Shown here: positions 24,502 through 35,406 of the stretch, in pieces
Numbering within the stretch: position 1 is the first letter of the stretch
Layout of the letters: each line of letters starts with the position of its first letter
Source of the DNA: Candidatus Gillettellia adelgis
Lineage (GTDB): Bacteria > Pseudomonadota > Gammaproteobacteria > Enterobacterales > Enterobacteriaceae
Direction: 5' to 3'
DNA: 64,000 nt
Assembly (NCBI GenBank): GCA_020541285.1
Contig: CP047043.1
Coordinates: forward strand, 496,001-560,000
Notes under the pieces: model-generated
What the model saw: only the letters and a program-made list of their open reading frames with translations
Databases searched by the model: none
What the model was told of the DNA's origin: nothing
Made by a program: the position numbers and the translations under genes

Positions 24502-26915
24502 AATGAACTGTACTTATAATGTTAGCGTGTATTTGACAAGACTTTATGTTCGCACTGGTTGTCGATCGATTAATTGCTTTACTCGTATCTGTTTAAATTA
24601 TTCGAATAATTAGTATAGCATGAGTTGGTTCTGCGATAAATTAATCATTTGCAATGATTATCTGTATATATTCATTATCTTAAAATGCGGTCAGCGCTAA
24701 GCAATACCTTTACTTTCTGTACTTTTATCTAGGTATATAATTATGTTTTAAAACATTTTAAGCATAATAGCTAACATTCATTAGCTGCCCCCCATTACTT
24801 TACTACTTGTGAGAATAGTAATACGAATGCGTGTTGTTAAGTCTGCATTATACTTATAAAACCTATCGGTGCTAGAGTGCCGATATTATATAGCGGTTTG
24901 TAGTTGATTCCGATTTAGACAAAGTCTCTAAGTCTAATGGCAACAGATGTTGTGTCTGTTATCGTTTTGCAGAATCGTCCATAGTGCTATTATAACGCCG
25001 ATCGATACTTTCTTGTCTTATACTATACAAGTATACAGCATCTGCTAATGTTGTCAGCCGATATATCGGTCTTGGTCACGTATAACGTCATACCGAAAAA
25101 CTATCCTTAAATTTTCATCCTATTTAAAATCTTTTATCATTAGCATTTCGTCTAGTGTGCGTAATATTGTTTAGCATACTGCATTGATTCGTCAATGCAT
25201 TTATAACAATGCTATCCTATCAGTTTGGTCAATAACTTATTTATTTACATATCAGCTATATGAATAGATTGGAAGTAATTGATCGTTGTCATTGTCATCT
25301 GTAGATGGAGAAGATACTAGATTTTAACATGTTTATTGTTTTTTATATTTTTATATATAATCTGACAATTAATGATTCATAAATTTTTACTCATTAACTC
25401 ATCCATTAACTCATGTTTATTCTAACTGTATAGATATGTATTACGATAGATATGATCTTTCTATATTATTACTACTGCTTTAAAATTTTTGCGTTAGAAT
25501 ATGTTAATTTTAACCAAACAATTTGGTTAATAGTCTGAATAATATTACGGTTAACGGTTACTAAAAAAATGTTTTAAAATATAGTCTGTGCTACAATTTA
25601 AATTGTGTCCTTTAAGTTTATGTATTGCTACAATTATATAGTGAGTTTAATATCAAAATATAGTAATACTTTTAGTTTGATATTTCGTTTTTTTAAAGTA
25701 TTGCTCTGCGTTGCAGAAGCGTAAAATTTGTCGTGAAATAGTATCACGATCACTATTTCTGATCTCAGAAGTAAATAAACCCCTTATAGAATAATTTAAT
25801 ATGCATTAAACTATTTATTGTATATACGTCATTTGCTTTCTTTCTTAAGTGATTGATTAGTTTTTATTTTTCCTAGAAACTATCGTACTCCCTCAGCTAT
25901 ATAATTTACATTATATATCGCCATAAGTTTTTATTAATATAATAAAAAATTAATGCTCAATATATTATTGATGCCTTTTTCCATTCAGTATATAGAATTG
26001 TTAGTATGCGAAAAGAATTACATCATATGGCGTGAAATTTTATAATAAACGACTCTATTATATCTTATGTCTGTATAACATATGGTGTTATAGATTTTTG
26101 GAGGTATTTGTACATTAAAATACTTTCTTGATTATTCAGCGATATAACGTAATTAAGTTTGTTCGCTTAAAATATGTAGGTCAACTAGCTTGACAAGTAC
26201 AATAATCACTAATTTTAGTGTCTGATTCAGATTATTAGCGATTTTTAGTTTTAAAGCCGTTGAATGCTTGGCGTTTGATGGTTAGTAATGTAATAGTTAT
26301 ATTTCGCTAACTACACAACATTATATGATGTGGATCTGCTATCCTGCACAGGTTAACAACATGTGCAAGCAAAATTCTAAGAAAAAAAATACCTTTATTA
26401 GAGCTGTTCGCACATAGATTGATGCAGATAGTTTACTTAAACACTAGTGGCTTCATTAAGGATGTGCAGAATGTATTTTAGATGAATAGACAATACAGTA
26501 TACGTAGTCACTTGAATTAGCTTTATAATTAGATCTATTAGACTGAAGATTTTTACTGATATTGATATCCGATAAATTTTTATAGTTATCTACCGTGTAT
26601 CAAGTAGTTTTGTGGACACATAGTTTTTCTGCTGGAAAAGTTCTGTTGTTAAATGCTTTGATAGGGAATAGAATCACTTGCATAATCATGAGTTATAAAT
26701 CTACACATTAATTTTATAATAAAAAAAAAGAGATAAACGCTCATTAGTATATGCTTTCCTAGACAAAATTTATTGTTTTAGTAGATGTCTAAAATACATA
26801 ACTGTATTAGTTGACTCTTTTAGCTTTGTTTTAAGCTTTTCGTATGTTATTGTTATATGGATAGTATAGTTGAATCATGCTAAAATCTACGTATAAATTA
26901 TGAGATAATATCAAG
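24502..26915. other. Eroded deoC-deoA region
   Basis: No intact gene. The whole interval deoB-talB (2.67 kb) would accommodate full-length deoA (about 1.3 kb) and deoC (about 0.8 kb), so it is probably their decayed remains plus the talB promoter region. A short tandem duplication of about 12 bp (CATTAACTCATC-like) lies near 25391-25415. Confidence 0.5.
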
Positions 26916-27869
26916 ATGACTGATAAGTTAACTCTGTTGCGCAAATTGAGTGTAGTCGTTGCAGATACGGGTGATATTGAGGAAATAAAACTATATCAAC
27001 CGCAAGACGCTACTACTAACCCATCGCTAGTTCTTAACGCAGCTAAAATCCCCGAATATCGCCCACTAATTGATGACGCTATTACCTGGGCGCGCGAACA
27101 AAGTAGTATGCGCGATCAACAAATTGTCGATGCTACTGATAAGTTGGCAATAAATATTGGTGTAGCGATCCTTAAGTTAATTCCAGGTCGTGTATCTACA
27201 GAAGTAGATGCGCATTTATCGTACAACATTGCGGGCAGTATAAATAAGGCAAAACGTCTAATAAAATTATACAATGATGCCGGTATTAGTAATGGACGCA
27301 TTTTAATTAAATTAGCCGCTACTTGGCAGGGTATTCGCGCTGCAGAGAAATTAGAAAAAGAAGGCATTAACTGCAATCTTACATTGTTATTTTCCTTTGC
27401 ACAAGCTCTTGCCTGTGCTGAAGCTGGTGTTTACCTGATCTCTCCATTTGTGGGTCGCATCCTCGATTGGTACCAATCAAATAGTGATGTAAAAGAATTC
27501 TTACCACACGAAGATCCGGGTGTAATCTCTGTTCGTAAAATATACCAATACTATAAACAACATCGTTACAATACCATTGTCATGGGGGCTAGCTTTCGTA
27601 ATGTGAATGAGATTATTGAATTAGCTGGCTGTGATCGTCTAACTATTTCTCCTTCTCTTTTAAAAGTACTATCAGAAAGTCATAGTGGTTTGGAGCGCAA
27701 GTTGTTCGATACTAGTGAAGTAAAAGCGCGCCCTGCTATTTTAACAGAATCTGAATTTTACTGGCAACATAATCAGGATCGGATGGCGGTTGAAAAGTTG
27801 ATTGATGGCATTCGTAATTTTGCCATAGATCAAAAAAAACTAGAAAAAATGATTGCTTCTTTATTATAG
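26916..27869 (+). CDS. talB: Transaldolase B
   Basis: Cytosolic transfer of dihydroxyacetone between sedoheptulose-7-phosphate and glyceraldehyde-3-phosphate in the non-oxidative pentose phosphate pathway. It is 317 aa, identical in length to E. coli TalB and closer to TalB than TalA. The signatures [12 protein letters not shown] and [12 protein letters not shown] are present, the latter with the Schiff-base lysine (about residue 132). The ribosome site is weak (GAGATAATATCAAG before ATG). It is a single gene with no neighbour on its strand. Confidence 0.97.
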   Translation: MTDKLTLLRKLSVVVADTGDIEEIKLYQPQDATTNPSLVLNAAKIPEYRPLIDDAITWAREQSSMRDQQIVDATDKLAINIGVAILKLIPGRVSTEVDAHLSYNIAGSINKAKRLIKLYNDAGISNGRILIKLAATWQGIRAAEKLEKEGINCNLTLLFSFAQALACAEAGVYLISPFVGRILDWYQSNSDVKEFLPHEDPGVISVRKIYQYYKQHRYNTIVMGASFRNVNEIIELAGCDRLTISPSLLKVLSESHSGLERKLFDTSEVKARPAILTESEFYWQHNQDRMAVEKLIDGIRNFAIDQKKLEKMIASLL

Positions 27870-28377
27870 TTTACGCTGCTATAATGAGCAGTGGTTGTTG
27901 CGTCTTTTATTATTATTTATGCGAATTACATATTTTAGAGCCTAAAATATGTATGTTGTAAAACAGTAGATTTTAGAAATAAATTAGCCAAGAACTAATA
28001 ATAAAATTTTCTATAAGTTAAAGGTTGATTCTTAGAGATAAATTTTATGCATCTCGAGTTATATGTATTAGATGGTAACTGGGGTGAGGTAAATTAATTA
28101 ACATTTAATCTTTAGTATTATGGATATGTACTCCTGGAAAAGAAGATTTCTGAGAAAATATAACTATTACTGCTTATGTAATATAAGCACAGTAGGAAAG
28201 ATTTATTTATTAGTTATGAAAACTCAGTTATTCAAAGAAAATAGAAACTTTCACTATAGTAAGGATACTGAAGTAAATGTATAGTTAGTTATTGGAGTTA
28301 TGTTAGCAGTCTCTTACTCTCATTATACCTCAACTAAGTCCTCTGGTAACCGAGGTTTTTAAATGAATAAAGTTAAA
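27870..28377. other. talB-tpiA spacer
   Basis: 508 bp between convergent talB and tpiA. A hairpin (27874-27893) follows talB. The mogA gene that follows talB in E. coli is not intact and I could not read a remnant. Confidence 0.5.
27874..27893 (+). terminator. talB terminator candidate
   Basis: CGCTGCT (27874-27880) pairs with AGCAGTG (27887-27893) with one G-U, around ATAATG, five bases after the talB stop. The following sequence is T-rich but interrupted. Confidence 0.4.
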
Positions 28378-29145
28378 TTAAGGGGTTTTAGCTGCTATAG
28401 CGGTTTTCACAATCCTAGAAAAAATATCGATCTTTAATGATGCGCTGCCAATTAGTGCACCATTAATATCTGGTTGAGAAAATAGCTCAGCGGCATTTTG
28501 ATCGTTTACAGAACCACCGTAACAAATCATGACTTCAGACGCGATCACTGTGTTGTGTTTAGCGATATGATTGCGGATAAATTTATGTACTGCTTGAGCA
28601 TAAAATGGGGTAGCAGATTTTCCTGTACCTATAGCCCATATAGGTTCATAAGCGATTATAGCATTTTTTATAGCTGCTACGCCAAGGGCGTGAATGACTG
28701 CATTAATCTGACGAGAGCAAACTTCTGTAGTTTTTCCCGCTATGTTTTCTTTTTCAGTTTCACCTATGCACAGTATTGGTATCAAGCTAGCTGCTTTTAG
28801 AACGGCAAATTTTTTAGCAATCTCTGTGTCGGTTTCTTTATGATAAATACGACTCTCAGAGTGACCGATAATAACGTACTGAACACCAACGTCTTTTAGC
28901 ATATGCGCGGAAATTTCTCCGGTGAAAGCACCAGACATGTTTATGTCGACATTTTGTGCACCTAGAGCGATACGACTGCCATTTAGTGCATGTTTAGCTT
29001 GATCTAGATATATTACCGGTGGTGCAATAGCAACATTACAGCCATGAATATCACTGAATGCATTACGTAAGCTAGCGATAAACTCATTGACCATACGGGT
29101 GCTACCGTTAAGTTTCCAGTTACCTATAACTAATGGATATCGCAT
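28378..29145 (-). CDS. tpiA: Triosephosphate isomerase
   Basis: Interconverts dihydroxyacetone phosphate and glyceraldehyde-3-phosphate in glycolysis. I start it at the ATG of 29145 ([15 protein letters not shown]), preceded by GGGAG; the open frame extends four codons upstream over that site. It has 255 aa, the family length. The N-K dyad (GNWKLNG), catalytic His (IIGHSES), catalytic Glu ([15 protein letters not shown]) and phosphate loop (CYGGSVN) are all present. pfkA, the other glycolytic gene nearby, is on the same strand 2.2 kb upstream. Confidence 0.98.
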   Translation of the reverse strand: MRYPLVIGNWKLNGSTRMVNEFIASLRNAFSDIHGCNVAIAPPVIYLDQAKHALNGSRIALGAQNVDINMSGAFTGEISAHMLKDVGVQYVIIGHSESRIYHKETDTEIAKKFAVLKAASLIPILCIGETEKENIAGKTTEVCSRQINAVIHALGVAAIKNAIIAYEPIWAIGTGKSATPFYAQAVHKFIRNHIAKHNTVIASEVMICYGGSVNDQNAAELFSQPDINGALIGSASLKIDIFSRIVKTAIAAKTP

Positions 29146-30939
29146 ATTTTCTCCCAAAAAAAGTCTTTTAAATAAAACATCGTAACTGGTAGTTTACCTG
29201 TAAAACATTATAACAATAATTAATTAACATAAAACACATAGTTTAATGGTTTATGGAGTGGTTTGTAATGCGTCGGGTGTTTATATTGTATTTTGTTAAA
29301 AGGGCTAATAGTAATATATTATCTTGTGATATTCTAGTTATACGCGGTTTTCTCCAATAAAAACTACTTACTATCATGAAAACTTATTTTTTATCTTTTC
29401 TGCGAAATAACTTTATCACATTACTATTTTAGTAGTTATTATCGCGTTCATGCCTATAGCATAGAATAACATTCTAGTATCTACTAAAATGACCAGGTAG
29501 CATAGAAATGTATTCGTTTTATATACTATTTCAACAAGTAGACTATTCTAGAATCCTCTGGATGATTTAAAGTACTTTCATAGTTATCTTTCATGTTGTT
29601 GTAATGTGAATACCGCTTAGTTTATCAGTTTGTGGATGAAATTAATTGAAAATTACTAAATATGTTTAAGATTTATTTGTTTTAATATTAGTCATCATTA
29701 GTCATCTTGCTGTACTAGACGTAGCTTAATTATATAATTGCGCACTGACGGAAGAGAAGAGTAGCATTATAATATCTTTTCCTGCTCATATATATTTATA
29801 AGGTAGTATTTTGCAATTAGTAATCATTTAATTTTTTATGAGTACGTCAACTAATTAATCAGGTAATTTAATTACTTAGTGATATAGGTTACATTAAATA
29901 TGATACTTGTGTCTCCGCCGCCGCTAAAATTCTAGACTTTTATGGAGTGTATTGAAAGATGCATCTAAAATTCGTCTGATGGCCAATAAATACTATTTGC
30001 GCGGAATATCATGATATATATTACAATTTTGATTGAGCGATACAATTAAATGCTGCTCTCTCATAAGAGTATTAATCCATAAAACTGTGAAGTGAGTTCT
30101 ATATCAAAAATAGAGCAGATTTTAGAATTATATTCTATATTAGAATATTGAGTTTTTCTTAATAGTTTTAAATTTAATGTTTGTATGACTAACAGCAAAC
30201 TTAGTAATATTTTGATTGTCTAGAATAGAGACTGTGTACTTAGCCAATATATAAAGGAGTTAAGATTCATGGCTGCATCTGTTATATAAGTATTGCATTG
30301 GTTATAGATGAATTTAGTAGTGATAACATTAAATGTAGCAGTAAATACTGTACTATTAGTACAATCTATCGGTAACTATTAAAGATACTGATTTTCTCAT
30401 ACGTAAGAGGTGTTTTACGACGACTGACTGTTTCACTTTTATTGGACGACTGTATATCAATCTACCAACTTTACTTAGACTACTAACTTATAGTCTAAAA
30501 AATACAGTTTTAGATAACTATTCCATAAAACTATAGACTTCAAGATTTATTGATTATTTTAAGAATCGTGTCGATTAATGAGAAAATTACATGTAATGCG
30601 TTTATAAAGAATAAGGTATTCGCTACATCATTGTCAGTGTAATGAAATAGTTGTAGCATATGGGTGTTTATATCTGACTCACTAGTGATGACGTGCTAAA
30701 TAAATAAAACACAGCAGTACAACAGATATTTGTAAAAATGTAGCTCACTCAAATATCTACTCGTAAATCATAAGTTGACCTTGTTAATGAAGTCTATTCA
30801 TTCAACACATCAAACAATGCTAGAATATGGCAGATAGTTACTTAGGAATATTTTTAGACAGTATAAAAACTAATAGAATATGTACATATTTTGAACGTTA
30901 AAAGTGCATTGAATTTGACTATGATAATTAGAATGATAT
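29146..30939. other. Non-coding region between tpiA and the sbp relic
   Basis: No intact gene. The right part should hold the rest of the decayed sbp gene (about 990 bp when intact); the left part has no recognised content. A small tandem repeat of about 10 bp (TAGTCATC) occurs near 29689-29706. Confidence 0.45.
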
Positions 30940-31190
30940 TTAGCGAACATAATATAATTAGCATTACAGATAGCGCCTATTTTCCAAAATTACGCACTAT
31001 TTACTGAATCATCCAGATAGCGCACTGGCATGGTTAATAGTGTTTTTGTGATTGTGTAGCATTTTAGTAAAGCGAAAGATAGTGATACACGCAGAAGTTC
31101 ACGCTTTATATCCCTAGGATTCTGGATACAGATATAAAACAGGCGTAAAAACGCAATAAAATAAAAAGTACAATCGCTATTGTACTTCAT
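30940..31190 (-). pseudogene. sbp: sbp relic (periplasmic sulfate-binding protein, 5' part)
   Basis: About 200 bp after pfkA, where E. coli has sbp, a frame beginning at ATG 31190 resembles the start of Sbp. CTFYFIA aligns with LTFLLAA of the signal peptide, RDIKREL with YDPTREL, and YLDDSVNSA with SHGGSGKQA; the DNA at that last place differs from a GGTGGTTCAGGTAAA-type sequence by few changes. The frame then meets a stop, and a weaker IEADVV-like stretch follows. Periplasmic sulfate binding by this protein is therefore lost. The short open frame here should not be called a gene. Confidence 0.6.
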
Positions 31191-31391
31191 TAAAGATTTT
31201 GTAATAAAACACGTATAATAAAACTGTGTGAAAATTGTTTTGAAGGAATCAACAATAGTATTGATATACTAAAGAATGAAAACTTTAATGCATCAAATAT
31301 ATTAGTATTTTACATAAGCATAAATATATATTTATGTCGCTAGTGTTAACATGTTATTAAAGTGTCTTCAGTATTATAGGTTGATAGCATA

Positions 31392-32354
31392 TTAATATAA
31401 TTTTTTCGCTGTCTCTAGCCAGTCTCGTTTAAATGGACGTTGCATATTTTCGATCGCATCGATAATATCATGATGTACCATTTTTTCATTTTGGATACCT
31501 ACGCAGCGACCACTGTAACCTTGTAAGAGCAGTTCAATCGCGTATGCGCCCATACGGGATGCTAGGATACGATCATAAGCAACAGGCGTTCCGCCCCGCT
31601 GAATATGGCCAAGTACGGTCGCGCGAGTGTCGCGTTTAGTTTCGCGTTCAATATGACGCGCTAATATATTAATATCACAGATATGTTCGGTGATCACTAC
31701 GATAGCATGTTTTTTGCCGTTACTAATCCCTATTTTTATTTCACTAATTAATTCTTCCCGATTAAATTCAACTTCTGGAAGCACGATAAATTCGCAACCA
31801 CCAGCAATTGCCGCTGCTAATGTTAAATCACCACAGTGTCGACCCATCACTTCAACGATAGAAATACGTTGATGCGACGACGAAGTATCACGTAGGCGGT
31901 CAATCGCGTTTACTACGGTTTCTAGTGCGGTAAAATAACCAATAGTGTAGTCAGTACCAGCTACATCATTATCGATGGTTCCAGGAAGCCCGATACAAGG
32001 AAAACCTTCTTCCGTTAAGTGTTTAGCACCCATATAAGAACCGTCGCCACCAATTACCACCAATGCATTAATGCCGCGTTTTTTTAGATTTTTAATTGCC
32101 TGTTCGCGAATTTTTTTATCTCTGAATTTTGGAAAACGAGCTGAACCAAGACAGGTACCACCACAGTTAATTAGGTCAGACACACTATAACGATTTAATT
32201 TCTCCATGCGATTTTTGTATAAGCCAAGGTAGCCATCGTGAATGCTAAAAACTTCTAAACCTTCAGAAAGTGAAGCACGCACCACACTACGGATAGCCGC
32301 ATTCATACCTGGCGCATCACCGCCACTTGTCAGTACACCGATTTTTTTAATCAT
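31392..32354 (-). CDS. pfkA: 6-phosphofructokinase I
   Basis: ATP-dependent phosphorylation of fructose-6-phosphate, the committed step of glycolysis; allosterically controlled in E. coli by ADP and PEP. It is 320 aa, identical in length to E. coli PfkA. Visible are the ATP-site loop [17 protein letters not shown], the catalytic [17 protein letters not shown]-type segment (here IGYF), the substrate-binding [11 protein letters not shown] and [14 protein letters not shown]. An AGAGG ribosome site precedes ATG 32354. An sbp relic lies downstream, as in E. coli synteny. Confidence 0.98.
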   Translation of the reverse strand: MIKKIGVLTSGGDAPGMNAAIRSVVRASLSEGLEVFSIHDGYLGLYKNRMEKLNRYSVSDLINCGGTCLGSARFPKFRDKKIREQAIKNLKKRGINALVVIGGDGSYMGAKHLTEEGFPCIGLPGTIDNDVAGTDYTIGYFTALETVVNAIDRLRDTSSSHQRISIVEVMGRHCGDLTLAAAIAGGCEFIVLPEVEFNREELISEIKIGISNGKKHAIVVITEHICDINILARHIERETKRDTRATVLGHIQRGGTPVAYDRILASRMGAYAIELLLQGYSGRCVGIQNEKMVHHDIIDAIENMQRPFKRDWLETAKKLY

Positions 32355-32712
32355 GACTACCTCTGAAGTTTATATACAATGTTTAAGAATTCTTCTATAT
32401 CTCTCCGTGGTAACCTCTCTAATTGTAGAAAATCGTTTTAGTAGGATACTATACCCGTCATATTTACATGACATGTAGCTAGATTTTTGCTGATTCTAGT
32501 CGCTTATTAAAAGATAATAAAGATCTCCCAGATGTACTTAAGTATTTAATAAAAACTCAGGCAGCATAGTTATTGCGCCTCTGCTTTTTACATTTTCTGT
32601 TAAATTAAGTATACTTTAGCTGAATATTTTCACAATCTCTTTGAGATTATCATGCTTTAGATGATTGTGTGATACTGTATTGTCTCAATCGGTCTATAGT
32701 ATAACATTGTCA
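32355..32712. other. pfkA-tsaB spacer
   Basis: 358 bp between two minus-strand genes. CACAATC and GATTGTG form a 7-bp inverted pair about 25 bp apart (near 32630-32680). It should carry the pfkA promoter, but no clear hexamers stand out. Confidence 0.4.
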
Positions 32713-33414
32713 CTATGTACGACCGGGTAATTTCTTCCATGTGACTTCGTTGTGTAGATATATTAGTTTGGCATTTTCCACTGCGATTGCTAGACCTAGT
32801 TGCCAATCCTGCAATGCTAATGGCAGCATGTCTTCTGCAGAAGGCAATAGGATACCTCCATTATATAGATTTAATGTTGAACTTCTAACTAAAGACAAGG
32901 ACTGTTGCCAAGCGGTACCAACATAAGCCCAGTTGCCTTTCAAGCTATCGCTATACTCTAATACTTGAGTGTATGAAAGCATAATCTCTCCGTTTTTTTT
33001 ATTCCAATGACCCTGCTGTTGACGCTCGAATTGTCCCCAATAAACTTTGTTTTTTCGAGCCTCGATTGCTGCCAGTACCCGTTCAGCATGGCTAACCCGC
33101 CAAGCACCTTGCGCCATGGTTTTTAAGGTCGAGATGCCTAACATTGGTAAATCCGCACCTAGCGCTAGTCCCTGTGTAACACCCATACCAACACGTACAC
33201 CAGTGAAATTTCCAGGGCCACAGCTAAAGGCTAATGCATCAAGCTGGTTAAGCAGCAAGCCACTATCTGATAAAATTTGTTGAACTATAGGTAAAATGCG
33301 TTGTGTATGTTGTCGTGGATTTAACTCAGATAAGACTAGGATTTCGCCGTTATTATAAATAGAAACAGAACAGGATTCCGTTGATGTATCTATGGCTAAA
33401 ATTTTCGTCGACAT
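32713..33414 (-). CDS. tsaB: tRNA threonylcarbamoyladenosine biosynthesis protein TsaB
   Basis: Works with TsaD and TsaE to place threonylcarbamoyl on A37 of ANN-reading tRNAs. I start it at ATG 33414 (MSTKILAIDTSTESCSVSIY), preceded by AGAGG, rather than at the upstream end of the open frame. The protein is 233 aa (E. coli 231). The ASKHA-type fold signatures LAIDTSTE, PRQHTQRILPIV and GPGNFTGVRVGMGVTQGLALG are conserved. Essential in most bacteria, which explains its survival. It stands alone; yoaA, its upstream neighbour in E. coli, is missing. Confidence 0.96.
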   Translation of the reverse strand: MSTKILAIDTSTESCSVSIYNNGEILVLSELNPRQHTQRILPIVQQILSDSGLLLNQLDALAFSCGPGNFTGVRVGMGVTQGLALGADLPMLGISTLKTMAQGAWRVSHAERVLAAIEARKNKVYWGQFERQQQGHWNKKNGEIMLSYTQVLEYSDSLKGNWAYVGTAWQQSLSLVRSSTLNLYNGGILLPSAEDMLPLALQDWQLGLAIAVENAKLIYLHNEVTWKKLPGRT

Positions 33415-35142
33415 ACCAACCTCTAGTGAGAAAAGAGTAGTATTACATGTAGTGTTTGTATTATGCCAGTTATATAGCAAGTTCTAAGGAAATAGACATG
33501 AGGTGATAAACAGCACGGAAACAATTTAAGCATCTTTTATGATAAATTTATGATAAATTATAGATGGAATTCTGCAGTATAGGATTACTAATGCATAGTC
33601 GCTGATAATCAACTATTGTAGTGAGTAAATCATCTAATTTGCCTAATACTGCAAGTGTGACACATATATTCTGATTGTGATGCTGTGACGAATGAAGACG
33701 GTAATTGCTTATGCGTTTTTTTCAATATGTTATGTTAGTGTTTATTGAATTGATATGTAGTTATAAAAAATAATTAGTGAAGCTATATATTAATTACTAC
33801 CACATAGCGTATTACCTTTGCTATAAAATGATAATTTTATCCGCAAGAATGCTATGACTTATCTGCGTTATTAGAGGTTTTCCCCGATTGTAATGCAATT
33901 GATAAGATTCCTTATTTCGCAGATGGTATGGTAGATAATTATCTTAGCAATATCATTTAGGCCCAGCGAACTGAATATCGTTATAATTAAATAACTGCTA
34001 CTAATTTTTAAATTATGGACTTTTTGGTAAATCGCTAATTGTATGCCTGTTGATTTCTTATATTGAATATATATTGTTAATGAACAAATAAAGCTATTCT
34101 TAATGACTTTATGTATAAGTTCATATAGGTTACGCAAGTGTTTTTTACGGTTCTTTCTTTATTGGGATGGCATATTATAGTATTAAATAATTTTTATAGT
34201 TCCGGTTATAGCAGTACAGCTATTTGTTAAGTCTGAAGTAGTCTATAAGATATAACAGCATGTATTGACTCGATTAATTATGACTTAGCAGTAATTGACA
34301 AGATATTATCTTGTAGATAGTTAATAAATTTTTTGGATATATAATATTTGAGCGAGCAATCCGAGTTTTGATTGTAGGATTCTAGTGTGCTATGATGCCA
34401 CGTTTTCAATACTGTGATATGTAACATTTAATGAAAATAGATATTTTACTAATCATGTCGGAGTGTTTTAGAAGTTAATAACATCACTGTTATAGGGGAT
34501 AATAACTTCTTTTTATATTATGGCATTTATGCATTGGTAAAAAGAGAAATGAAATTATGTTACTTTCCGTATCGTAAAGTTATTTGTATTTTACAGAACC
34601 GGGCGTTCTTATAAAATCAAGATACTTCATAATTATTAGTAAATAATTTGATTATTTAAAAATATGATTAAATACTTAAAAACAGGTGTAAAACGTAAAG
34701 CTATTGAGCTCCATGCTCACTTTTCAATTTAATTAAGTATAGAGTGTTTATGTTATAAATTGTATATGTTAGTTGTCTATTCTTGCGTTGAGAACTTATT
34801 AATGTCATCCTGTAAACATGCATAAACTCTACTTCTCAGTTTAGCTGCTAGGTCAGCTTTACTTCTGTGATATTATTGAGGTTTTCTGTTTTGCTATCTT
34901 TAGTACTCAAAGTATTGTATAAGTTCTTTAACACAAAGAATAAACTAGAGAAATATTCTAACTACTTCTCATTCTAACATGGAGCTCAGTATCGTGTAAA
35001 AGGAAAGATTGGTTTAAGGTGATTAAATTGCTAAAAATTATTTGTAAGCATATCTAGTACAGGCTTTTTGAGGCGTATCTACCAGTAGTGATAGGAAACG
35101 TACCACCAGTCTGCACTAGTTTTGTTAACTATAACCTAATGC
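33415..35142. other. Non-coding region between tsaB and rpsT
   Basis: 1.7 kb with no supportable gene. An 88-codon open frame on the minus strand (33871-34137) has no family resemblance and extreme AT-rich composition; I take it as chance. No relic recognised. Confidence 0.55.
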
Positions 35143-35406
35143 TTACTGCATTCGGTTAATACGTGTAGTTAAATTAGATTTGTGGCGAGCTGCTTTATTT
35201 TTATGGAGCAGTCCTTTAGTCGACTGACGATCTAGTAGTGGTTGCATTATAAAAAAGGCAACTTGTGCTGCTTTTTTGTTGCCTGATTTTATAGCTGCGT
35301 CTACTTTTTTAATAAAGGTTCGCACCATGGAGCGACGACTAGCATTATGCTTACGACGTTTTTCAGACTGTACGGCGCGTTTCTTAGCTGATTTGATGTT
35401 AGCCAA
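35143..35406 (-). CDS. rpsT: 30S ribosomal protein S20
   Basis: Small-subunit protein binding 16S rRNA helices at the base of the body. The start is TTG at 35406: it gives 87 aa (the E. coli length) beginning (M)[19 protein letters not shown], and a strong GAGGAG site (35414-35419) sits 7 bases before it. The apparent upstream TTG of the open frame is itself part of that ribosome site. E. coli rpsT also uses UUG, and S20 represses its own translation through it. A TATACT-like -10 lies at 35453-35458 on the minus strand. Confidence 0.97.
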   Translation of the reverse strand: MANIKSAKKRAVQSEKRRKHNASRRSMVRTFIKKVDAAIKSGNKKAAQVAFFIMQPLLDRQSTKGLLHKNKAARHKSNLTTRINRMQ

